Assembly (NCBI RefSeq): GCF_031348265.1
Contig: NZ_CP133771.1
Location: forward strand, 4,960,001-5,024,000
Length of the DNA: 64,000 bases
Source of the DNA: Streptomyces collinus
GTDB taxonomy: Bacteria > Actinomycetota > Actinomycetes > Streptomycetales > Streptomycetaceae
Direction of reading: 5' to 3'
Shown: positions 52,633-59,771 of the stretch, piece after piece
How positions within the stretch are numbered: position 1 is the stretch's first letter
Layout of the letters: every line of letters starts with the position of its first letter
Notes under the pieces: model-generated
What the model saw: the letters and a program-made list of their open reading frames with translations, nothing else
Told to the model about the DNA's origin: nothing
Databases searched by the model: none
Made by a program: the position numbers and the translations under genes

Positions 52633-54222
52633 ATGGAACCTCCCGGCCCGGCCTCGCTCGCCCGTGGCGTCCTCCTCTGGGCCGCCTTCGCCGTCCCGGC
52701 GCTCACGGCGGACCGGATCGGGCTGAACGAGCCGCGGTCTGGCTGGCAGCAGGCGGCCGGTGTGGCCGTGCTGGCCGTGGCCGTCGCCGTGTCCCGGCGG
52801 CTGCCGCCGGTCGCCTTCGTGCTGGTGGCCGCCCTGAGCATGACCGCCACCCCGGCCCTGTTCACCGTCTCCTACGGTCCCGCCCTCGGCGTGTGCGCGC
52901 TGCTGCTCGGGCTGCGGGCGGGCCAGGCGCGCCCCGCAGTGCTGTGCTTCGCCGCTGTCGGCTGCGCGGGGACCGCACGGATCGTGCTCACCGGCGTGGA
53001 CCCGGCCCCCGAGTGGCTCGTCATGACGGGCACGCTGCTCTTCGGCTGTGTCTTCCCCTGGCTCGGCGGGCGCTACTGGCGGCAGAGCCGCGAGCTGGCC
53101 GAGGCGGGATGGCTGCGCGCCGCCAGGCTGGAGGACGAGGCCGGCCTCGCCGAGGAGCGCGCACGGCTGCGCGAACGGGCCCGGATCGCCCAGGACATGC
53201 ACGACTCCCTCGGCCACGAGCTGAGCCTCATCGCCCTGCGTGCCGGCGCCCTCCAGGTCGCTCCCGGCCTCGGCGACGAACACCGGGCGGCGGCGGCCGA
53301 CCTGCGCGCGGCCGCCGCCGACGCCACCGACCGGCTGCAGCGCATCATCGGCGTCCTGCGCGAGGACGACGACGAGCCGGTGCCGCTGTCCCCGGCCGGC
53401 GAGACCCTGGAGCAATTGGTCGCCCGCGCCGCCGAGTCTGGCCTCCCGGTGCGCTGGGAGCCGGGCGGACGGGACCCGGCCGCGGGCCCGCACTCCTCCG
53501 GTCCCGGCGAGGTCGCCGAGCGGTTGCTGCACCGCGTGGTCCGGGAGGCGCTGACCAACGCGGCACGGCACGCACCGGGCGCCCCCGTGGTCGTGGCGGT
53601 CACCGGATGCGCGGCGGGCACCTCCGTCACCGTCACCAATGGCCGCCCGACACAGGACGGTTCCCGGCCCTCGGGAGGCGGCACGGGCCTGCTCGGGCTG
53701 CGGGCGGCGGTGGCGTCCGTCGGCGGCGAGTTCGAGGCCGGTGCGCATGGGGAGGGCTTCCGGGTCCGGGCGTACGTCCCTGGGCAGCCGGTCGCGGCCA
53801 GGACCCCGCGCCCGGCCCGGGCGCCGTTCACGCACGCCCGCCGCCGGGTCGCCGCCGGCCTCGGCACCGCGGCCGGCGTGGGCGTGGTGCTCGTCGGCGC
53901 CGCCTTCGGCTGGTACGCGTATGCCGAGACCCACTCGGTGCTCGAACCCGCCGCGTACGCGAAGCTCCGCGTGGGCGCTCCGGTCGCCGAGGTCGAGCGG
54001 GTGCTGCCCGAGCGCGACGTCAACGACCCGCCCGAGGAGCGGGCCCCGGCCCCGCCCGACGGAGCCGACTGCCGCTACTACCGCGCGAGCGGGGAACTCT
54101 TCGTCTCCGTCGCGCACTTCAGACTTTGCTTCGACGCCGGACGGCTGGTCGCCAAGGACGTGGTCCCCGGCGTCGGCCTGTCCGGCGAAGGCCGGGAAGA
54201 GTACGAGGAGTTCGCACGATGA
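52633..54222 (+). CDS. NarL-family histidine kinase with extra C-terminal membrane segment and domain
   Basis: 529 residues. Four to five N-terminal membrane helices are followed by a coiled linker. The HisKA_3 site has His190 in ERARIAQDMHDSLGHELSLI. The HATPase has N-box EALTNAARHAP and G2 GGTGLLGLRAA. Unusually, the protein does not end there. A basic stretch and a further transmembrane helix (~409-431, GLGTAAGVGVVLVGAAFGWY) lead to a ~95-residue tail, AYAKLRVGAPVAEVERVLPE ... DCRYYRASGELFVSVAHFRL CF, which resembles small SmpA/BLIP-like extracytoplasmic folds. The stop overlaps the regulator ATG (ATGA). Confidence 0.9.
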   Translation: MEPPGPASLARGVLLWAAFAVPALTADRIGLNEPRSGWQQAAGVAVLAVAVAVSRRLPPVAFVLVAALSMTATPALFTVSYGPALGVCALLLGLRAGQARPAVLCFAAVGCAGTARIVLTGVDPAPEWLVMTGTLLFGCVFPWLGGRYWRQSRELAEAGWLRAARLEDEAGLAEERARLRERARIAQDMHDSLGHELSLIALRAGALQVAPGLGDEHRAAAADLRAAAADATDRLQRIIGVLREDDDEPVPLSPAGETLEQLVARAAESGLPVRWEPGGRDPAAGPHSSGPGEVAERLLHRVVREALTNAARHAPGAPVVVAVTGCAAGTSVTVTNGRPTQDGSRPSGGGTGLLGLRAAVASVGGEFEAGAHGEGFRVRAYVPGQPVAARTPRPARAPFTHARRRVAAGLGTAAGVGVVLVGAAFGWYAYAETHSVLEPAAYAKLRVGAPVAEVERVLPERDVNDPPEERAPAPPDGADCRYYRASGELFVSVAHFRLCFDAGRLVAKDVVPGVGLSGEGREEYEEFAR

Positions 54223-54902
54223 GTACCGGAGACACGAGCGGGGCGCCGATCCGCGTGCTGCTGGCCGACGACGAGGCGATGGTCCGGGCCGGCGTGCGCG
54301 CCATCCTGGGCAGCGGCGGCGAGACGGAGGTCGTCGCCGAGGCGGGCGACGGACGCGAGGCGGTGGAACTGGCCCGCGCCCACCGCCCGGACGTGGCCCT
54401 GCTCGACATCCGCATGCCGCGCCTGGACGGTCTCGCGGCGGCGGAGGAGATCGTACGGACCGTGCCCGGCACGGCCGTCGCGATGCTCACCACCTTCTCC
54501 GAGGGCGCCTATGTGACCCGCGCCCTGGGCGGCGGCGTCACCGGGTTCCTGCTGAAGTCCGGGGATCCGTACGAACTCATCGCGGGGGTACGGGCGGTGG
54601 CCGCCGGCGCCGCGTTCCTCTCGCCCAAGGTGGCCCGGTACGTCATCGACGAGGGCCTCGGCGGCGGCCGCCTCACCCGTGAGGCGCGGGCACGCGCGCG
54701 GGTAACCGCTCTGAGTCCCCGCGAGCGCGAGGTGCTCGGCCTGGTCGGCGCGGGCCTGTCCAACCCGGAGATCGCCGCCCGCCTGCATCTCGTCGAGGGC
54801 ACGGTGAAGGCGTACGTGAGCGCGGTCCTGGAGCGGCTGGGTGTCCGCAACCGGGTGCAGGCGGCGATCGTCGCGTACGAGGCGGGTCTGGTGGAGCAGT
54901 GA
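54219..54902 (+). CDS. NarL/FixJ-family response regulator
   Basis: 227 residues. The receiver has ADD (16-18), phosphoacceptor Asp63 in VALLDIRMPRLDG, Thr in LTTFS and Lys in LLKSGDP. The LuxR-type HTH reads LSPREREVLGLVGAGLSNPE ... TVKAYVSAVLERLGVRNR. Partner of the kinase whose stop codon its ATG overlaps. Targets are unknown. Confidence 0.95.
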   Translation: MSTGDTSGAPIRVLLADDEAMVRAGVRAILGSGGETEVVAEAGDGREAVELARAHRPDVALLDIRMPRLDGLAAAEEIVRTVPGTAVAMLTTFSEGAYVTRALGGGVTGFLLKSGDPYELIAGVRAVAAGAAFLSPKVARYVIDEGLGGGRLTREARARARVTALSPREREVLGLVGAGLSNPEIAARLHLVEGTVKAYVSAVLERLGVRNRVQAAIVAYEAGLVEQ

Positions 54903-54923
54903 CCGCAGGGTGCGACAGCGCCA

Positions 54924-54977
54924 GTGAGCCGGGGACGAGCCGCTGAGCACGCCGGTGCGCCGGGCGTCCCGGCTCAC
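54924..54977. terminator. long inverted repeat between convergent genes
   Basis: GTGAGCCGGGGAC pairs with GTCCCGGCTCAC (one bulged G) across a ~29-nt loop. The right arm includes the stop codon of the PAP2 gene. It may terminate both convergent transcripts. Confidence 0.45.
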
Positions 54978-55615
54978 CGGCGCGCGTGCGTCTCGTACGA
55001 CGGGCCGGGCGCCGGGCCCGGCCCCGGAACCCACCGCACGGCTGGTGCCGACGAGGTGCGCATCGCCCCGGCCAGTCGCGTCATCGAATCCCTGCCCAGC
55101 CGTACGACGACGAGGGCGACGAGCGTGCCGAGCACCAACCCCGCTATGACGTCGTGCGGATAGTGCACACCGACGAAGACCCGGGAGAAGGCCATCAGCA
55201 GGGCGAGCGGGGCCGTCAGCCACAGCAGCGCGCGCCGCACTACGGCCAGGGAGACCGCCGCGGCGCCCGCGATGGTGGCGTGGTTGGACGGGAAGGACCA
55301 GTCGCCGTGCGGCGGGCACGCGGCCAGTGACGCGGCCGCCCCGGCCACCGCACGGCACGGACGCTCTTCCGCGACAGCGGACTTGAGCACCTCACTGCAC
55401 ACGTACGCCATGGCCGTGGCCAGAGGTGCAAGGGCCGCGATCGCGAACGCACGGGGGCTGCCCCGGCGGGCACGCCACCAGGCTGTCGCGCACAGCCCGG
55501 CGAACACCAGCAGTCCGGCCTCCGTCCATATCCCAGCGCCGTGCTGTACCCAGTTCGGGGTGTCGTGGGCGAAGTCGGTGATGTCGCGGTAGAGCGCGGT
55601 GTCCTCGAAGTCCAT
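54974..55615 (-). CDS. PAP2-superfamily membrane phosphatase
   Basis: 213 residues with five to six membrane helices. All three parts of the PAP2 active site are present: KSAVAEERP (K-x6-RP), PSNH (residues in GDWSFPSNHATIAG) and SRVFVGVHYPHD (SR-x5-H-x3-D). Such enzymes dephosphorylate lipid phosphates such as undecaprenyl pyrophosphate or phosphatidate on the outer face; which one is not decided by sequence. A TACCGT hexamer lies 8 nt before the ATG. Divergent from the Ser/Gly-rich protein gene. Confidence 0.9.
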   Translation of the reverse strand: MDFEDTALYRDITDFAHDTPNWVQHGAGIWTEAGLLVFAGLCATAWWRARRGSPRAFAIAALAPLATAMAYVCSEVLKSAVAEERPCRAVAGAAASLAACPPHGDWSFPSNHATIAGAAAVSLAVVRRALLWLTAPLALLMAFSRVFVGVHYPHDVIAGLVLGTLVALVVVRLGRDSMTRLAGAMRTSSAPAVRWVPGPGPAPGPSYETHARR

Positions 55616-55789
55616 GGTCACAGACGGTAGGCGGCGGGCCCATATCGTCACACCCAGCGATCGTCGGGTTCCGTACCTGACGAAAGACAGGGATGGAAAC
55701 CGGGATTGCGAAATGATGATCCGGAAAAGTTGTTCGCCCGACGGCGGGTGGGACCGGCGAACGCGCCGATCTCTCGTAAGGTTTGCGCC

Positions 55790-56647
55790 GTGGGATCTCT
55801 GCGCAATCCGGTCGGGCCGCTTCCCTCCTCCATCTACTGGCGTCGGAGGGTCGTACTGGTGTCTGTGGTCGCCGTGTTGGCGCTGCTGACCACCTGGATC
55901 GTGACGATGGGCGGGGGCGGCAAGGACCGCGACAACGGCGCCGACGGCAAGAATCCCGCGCCCTCCATCACGCCCGGCCCGTCGAGTTCGGGCCCGGCCA
56001 TCAGCCAAGCGCCCGGCGGACGCGACGAGTCGGGCGGCGGCGGTTCCGGCGGCTCGTCGTCGGGGTCCGGTGACGGCTCCGGCGACGGATCGGGTGACGG
56101 CTCGGGAGACGGCTCCGGCTCGGGCTCCGGCGACGGTTCCGGCTCGGGCGGTTCCGAGGGCTCGGGCGGCTCCGGCGGCTCGGGGAGCGGTGCCACCGCG
56201 GGTGGCGTCGGCGCGGGCGACACACTGCCGGCCGGCTCCACCCTGCCCAACTGCACCGCGAGCGCGGTCAAGTTCAGCCTGCGCAGCCGGCACAACACCT
56301 ACGACCCCGAGCAGACGCCCACCTTCCTGCTGACCGCCCGGAACGTCTCCGGCAGCGACTGCAAGATCGATCTCGGGCCGAAGAACGCGGTGTTCACCAT
56401 CGCCCCGGCGAGCAGCGACGACGACTACTGGTCCTCCGAGGACTGCCCCAAGGCCGCCGCGCACCAGCTGTACCGGGTCGCCGCCGGCAGCGGCATCACC
56501 TACACCGTGAAGTGGGACCGCAAGCCGAGCGCCCCCGAGTGCGCCACGCCGCCGGCGGGCTCGGCCGGGGCGGGCACCTACCTGGTGGAAGCCAAGGCCC
56601 CGGGCTTCGCGAAGGTGCAGACGTCGTTCGTGCTCTCGGCGGACTAG
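55790..56647 (+). CDS. exported protein with Ser/Gly/Asp-rich linker
   Basis: 285 residues. A single N-terminal membrane anchor (VVLVSVVAVLALLTTWIVTM) is followed by a ~90-residue low-complexity linker dominated by Gly-Ser-Gly-Asp repeats. A compact C-terminal beta-rich domain then runs from about 155 (LPNCTASAVKFSLRSRHNTY ... FLLTARNVSGSDCKIDLGPK). Its four cysteines probably form disulfides outside the cell. The domain recalls secreted DUF4232-like immunoglobulin-type folds, but I do not recognise it firmly. The GTG is preceded by AAGG at 8-9 nt. No function assigned. Confidence 0.82.
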   Translation: MGSLRNPVGPLPSSIYWRRRVVLVSVVAVLALLTTWIVTMGGGGKDRDNGADGKNPAPSITPGPSSSGPAISQAPGGRDESGGGGSGGSSSGSGDGSGDGSGDGSGDGSGSGSGDGSGSGGSEGSGGSGGSGSGATAGGVGAGDTLPAGSTLPNCTASAVKFSLRSRHNTYDPEQTPTFLLTARNVSGSDCKIDLGPKNAVFTIAPASSDDDYWSSEDCPKAAAHQLYRVAAGSGITYTVKWDRKPSAPECATPPAGSAGAGTYLVEAKAPGFAKVQTSFVLSAD

Positions 56648-56650
56648 CGC

Positions 56651-56790
56651 ACGGGGGCAGAGGCCGCCGACCGGTACACGGCGGCAGAGCCCGCCGTCTG
56701 GCGCACGGGCGGCAGAGGCCGCCGACTGTGCCACATGGGCGGCAGAGCCCGCCCCCGGCACACGGGCGGCAGAGACCGCCGACTGGCGCA
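56651..56790. repeat. five imperfect ~28-bp tandem repeats
   Basis: GGCAGAG recurs at 56656, 56683, 56711, 56741 and 56768, mostly flanked by GGGCGG and CCGCC, so each unit can form a small hairpin. The units echo the stop-codon region of the preceding gene (ACTAGCGCACGGG becoming TCTGGCGCACGGG). They fill the 312-nt gap between the two convergent genes, with no ORF of note. Confidence 0.75.
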
Positions 56791-56839
56791 CTGGCGTCAG
56801 GGAGAGGCGGCGGGAGAGACAGCGGCGGACAAAGTCCAA

Positions 56840-56867
56840 GGGCGGTACCCCTTGCCGGGTACCGCCC
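56840..56867. terminator. hairpin between convergent genes
   Basis: A perfect 11-bp stem, GGGCGGTACCC/GGGTACCGCCC, with a CTTGCC loop. Probable bidirectional terminator for disA and the Ser/Gly-rich protein gene. Confidence 0.8.
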
Positions 56868-56877
56868 TCAGCCGTCT

Positions 56878-56968
56878 CGGCAAGGTGCCCTGCGCGCCGC
56901 TAGACGTACGGCAAGGTGCCCTGCGGCCCTAGGCATACGGCAAGGTGCCCTGCGCGCCGCTAGACGTA
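56878..56968. repeat. three ~30-bp tandem repeats spanning the disA stop
   Basis: Units begin at 56878, 56909 and 56938 with CGGCAAGGTGCCCTGCG. The first and third end in CTAGACGTAC; the second is degenerate. The third unit includes the last codons and TAG stop of disA (minus strand), so the disA end has been copied twice downstream. Confidence 0.85.
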
Positions 56969-58084
56969 CCGCTCCAGGATCGACGACTCCGCCAGCCGCG
57001 ACAGCCCCTCGCGGACGCTGCGCGCCCGGGCCTCGCCCACGCCGTCCACCGTCTGGAGGTCGTCGACGCTCGCGGCGAGCAGCTTCTGCAGCCCGCCGAA
57101 GTGCTCGACGAGGCGGTCGATGATCGCGCCGGGGAGCCGGGGCACCTTGGCGAGGAGACGGTACCCGCGCGGAGAGACCGCCGAGTCCAGCGTCTCGGGC
57201 GCGCCGGTGTAGCCCAACGCCCGGGCCACCGTGGACAGTTCGAGCAGCTCGGCATGGGTGAGGGCGTCGAGCTCGGCGAGGGCCTGGTCGACCGTGCGGG
57301 AGCGCTTGGCCGTGGGCTCGGGGACGTAGTCCCGCACGACCAGCTCGCGCTCGGGTTCCACGCCCGCGATCAGCTCGTCGAGCTGGAGGGCCAGCAGTCG
57401 GCCGTCCGTGCCCAGCTCCACCACGTACTCGGCGATCTCCGTGGCGATGCGGCGGACCATCTCCAGGCGCTGGGCGACCGCCGAGACGTCCCGGACGGTC
57501 ACCAGGTCCTCGATCTCCAGCGCCGACAGCGTGCCCGCGACCTCGTCGAGGCGGAGCTTGTAGCGCTCCAGGGTCGCGAGGGCCTGGTTGGCACGGGACA
57601 GGATCGCCGCCGAGTCCTCCAGGACGCGGCGCTGGCCGTCGACGTACAGGGCGATCAGCCGCATCGACTGGGAGACGGAGACCACCGGGAAGCCGACCTG
57701 CTTGCTGACACGGTCGGCGGTGCGGTGCCGGGTGCCCGTCTCCTCCGTCGGGATCGTCGGGTCCGGGACCAGCTGCACGCCCGCGCGAAGGATCTTCGAC
57801 AGGTCCGAGGACAGCACGATGCCGCCGTCCAGCTTGCACAGCTCGCGCAGACGGGTCGCGGTGAACTCGACGTCCAGCACGAAACCGCCGCTGCACAGCG
57901 CCTCGACCGTCTTGTCGGAGCCGAGCACGATGAGACCGCCGGTGTTGCCGCGGAGTACGCGCTCCAAGCCGTCACGCAGGGCGGTGCCCGGTGCCACGGC
58001 GCTCAGGGAGGCGCGCATCAGGCCATCGGTACCGGCACTCCCACCGGACTTTCCGGGAGCTGATGCCCGGTCGTTGGCTGCCAC
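56960..58084 (-). CDS. disA: DNA integrity scanning diadenylate cyclase DisA
   Basis: Makes c-di-AMP from two ATP and pauses on branched DNA. 374 residues. The DAC domain has DGG (86-88, the usual DGA position) in KLDGGIVLSSD and RHR in GTRHRTADRVSKQVGFPVV (~117-135). The linker domain and C-terminal HhH (FGGLQKLLAASVDDLQTVDG VGEARARSVREGLSRL) follow. Octamer formation is known for the family. GGAGGA precedes the GTG. Downstream of radA on the same strand with an 80-nt gap; RadA is a known DisA partner and inhibitor in Bacillus. The 3' end is triplicated. Confidence 0.96.
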   Translation of the reverse strand: MAANDRASAPGKSGGSAGTDGLMRASLSAVAPGTALRDGLERVLRGNTGGLIVLGSDKTVEALCSGGFVLDVEFTATRLRELCKLDGGIVLSSDLSKILRAGVQLVPDPTIPTEETGTRHRTADRVSKQVGFPVVSVSQSMRLIALYVDGQRRVLEDSAAILSRANQALATLERYKLRLDEVAGTLSALEIEDLVTVRDVSAVAQRLEMVRRIATEIAEYVVELGTDGRLLALQLDELIAGVEPERELVVRDYVPEPTAKRSRTVDQALAELDALTHAELLELSTVARALGYTGAPETLDSAVSPRGYRLLAKVPRLPGAIIDRLVEHFGGLQKLLAASVDDLQTVDGVGEARARSVREGLSRLAESSILERYV

Positions 58085-58164
58085 TGCACTCCTCCGGTCG
58101 CAGGTTCTGGGCGCCCCCGTGTCGCGCGCTTGGTTCGCACGGACGGGCGAGACCAGGGCAAAGT

Positions 58165-59574
58165 CTACCGGCGACCCTCCTCGTCCCGTGGGGCCTCTCT
58201 GCGACGGGAGCGGGGAAGGACCCGCAGGGCGTCCCCTATGTCCGCGACTTCCAGGACCTTCATGCCCGCCGGGACCTTGCCCGGATCGCCCGGGACCAGC
58301 GCGTGCGTGAAGCCCAGACGGTGGGCTTCGGCCAGTCTGCGCTGCACTCCCGTGACCCGTCTCACCTCGCCCGCGAGGCCCACTTCGCCGATCGCGACGA
58401 GGTTCTTGGGGAGAGGTGTGTCACTCGCGGCACTCGCCAGGGCGAGGGCGACGGCCAGGTCGGCGGCGGGCTCCGAAAGCTTCACACCGCCGACCGTCGC
58501 GGAGTAGATGTCCCTTTTGCCCAAGGCGCTGATCCGCCCGCGCTGTTCCAGCACCGCGAGCATCATCGAGACGCGGGAGGTCTCCAGGCCCGAGGTGGTG
58601 CGGCGCGGGGAGGGGATCTGCGAGTCGACCGTGAGCGCCTGGACCTCGGCGACCAGCGGGCGGCGGCCTTCGAGGGTGACGGTCAGGCAGGTGCCCGGGA
58701 CCGGTTCGGCCCGGCGGGTCAGGAAGAGCCCGCTCGGGTCGGCGAGGCCCGTGATGCCCTCGTCGTGCAGCTCGAAGCAGCCGACCTCGTCGGTGGTGCC
58801 GTAGCGGTTCTTGACGCCTCGGACGAGACGCAGGCGGGCGTGCCGGTCGCCCTCGAAGCTCAGGACGACGTCCACCAGGTGCTCCAGCAGGCGCGGGCCC
58901 GCGATCGCGCCGTCCTTGGTGACGTGGCCCACCAGCAGCGTGGACATGCCGCGTTCCTTGGAGGCCCGGATGAGGGCTCCGGCGACCTCCCGCACCTGGG
59001 CCATGCCGCCGGGCGCGCCGTCGATCTCCGGGGACGCGACCGTCTGCACCGAGTCCATGATCAGCAGCGACGGCTTCACCGCGTCCAAGTGGCCGAGCAC
59101 CGCGGCCAGATCCGTCTCGGCCGCGAGGTACAGATGGTCGTCGATGGCGCCGATGCGGTCGGCGCGCAGCCGCACCTGGCTCGCCGACTCCTCACCCGTG
59201 ACGTACAGAGTGCGGTGCTCGTCGCTCGCGGACTTGGCCGCCACGTCGAGCAGGAGCGTCGACTTGCCGACGCCCGGCTCGCCCGCGACCAGCACCACCG
59301 CGCCGGGGACCAGGCCTCCGCCGAGCACGCGGTCCAGCTCGGGCACGCCGGTGGGGCGGGCGGTGGCCTGGCGGCCGTCCACCTGGCCGATGGGCAGGGC
59401 GGAGGTGGTGACCCGGCCCGGGGCCGTCGTCCGCACCGCGGGCGCGCCGTACTCCTCGACCGTCCCCCAGGCCTGGCACTCGGGGCAGCGGCCGAGCCAC
59501 TTCGCCGTCTGCCAGCCGCATTCCGTGCAGCGGTAGGACGGGCGGTCCTTGGTGGTCTTCGTACGGGCAGCCAT
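58165..59574 (-). CDS. radA: DNA repair protein RadA
   Basis: RecA-like branch-migration protein, 469 residues. The N-terminal zinc finger has Cys16/19/30/33 (YRCTECGWQTAKWLGRCPECQAWG region). Walker A is GEPGVGKST, the RadA-specific motif is KNRYG in RGVKNRYGTTDEVG, and a C-terminal Lon-like domain has SVGGVKLSEPAADLAVALAL-type sequence (here ATVGGVKL...). The ATG has TACGGT 7 nt upstream and no ribosome site, hence a probable leaderless mRNA. First gene of the radA-disA unit; divergent from the BACON fusion gene. Confidence 0.96.
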   Translation of the reverse strand: MAARTKTTKDRPSYRCTECGWQTAKWLGRCPECQAWGTVEEYGAPAVRTTAPGRVTTSALPIGQVDGRQATARPTGVPELDRVLGGGLVPGAVVLVAGEPGVGKSTLLLDVAAKSASDEHRTLYVTGEESASQVRLRADRIGAIDDHLYLAAETDLAAVLGHLDAVKPSLLIMDSVQTVASPEIDGAPGGMAQVREVAGALIRASKERGMSTLLVGHVTKDGAIAGPRLLEHLVDVVLSFEGDRHARLRLVRGVKNRYGTTDEVGCFELHDEGITGLADPSGLFLTRRAEPVPGTCLTVTLEGRRPLVAEVQALTVDSQIPSPRRTTSGLETSRVSMMLAVLEQRGRISALGKRDIYSATVGGVKLSEPAADLAVALALASAASDTPLPKNLVAIGEVGLAGEVRRVTGVQRRLAEAHRLGFTHALVPGDPGKVPAGMKVLEVADIGDALRVLPRSRRREAPRDEEGRR

Positions 59575-59581
59575 GGACGAA

Positions 59582-59587
59582 ACCGTA
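59582..59587 (-). promoter_or_regulatory. -10 box of a probable leaderless radA promoter
   Basis: The minus-strand TACGGT ends 7 nt before the radA ATG. Confidence 0.5.
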
Positions 59588-59759
59588 GCCGCCGGCACTG
59601 ACATCGCGGGGACCGGCCGACGGCGGCCATCTGCGCGCCAGGGGCCCGCCACCCCGCGCCGGCGGCGGAACCACCGGTTCATGTCCCCGATTGAGGGATC
59701 GTTTCACCCGTACGGATTAAATGTGCTCAAGCCGCCTGAAGGTGCCACTTCCGGCCCCC

Positions 59760-59765
59760 TACGGT
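59760..59765 (+). promoter_or_regulatory. -10 box of a probable leaderless promoter (BACON fusion gene)
   Basis: TACGGT ends 6 nt before the ATG at 59772. Confidence 0.5.
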
Positions 59766-59771
59766 CGCCGA

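Noticed and set aside
56651..56968. CRISPR-like array
   Set aside because: The repeats are tandem and degenerate with no unique spacers, and no cas genes are present.
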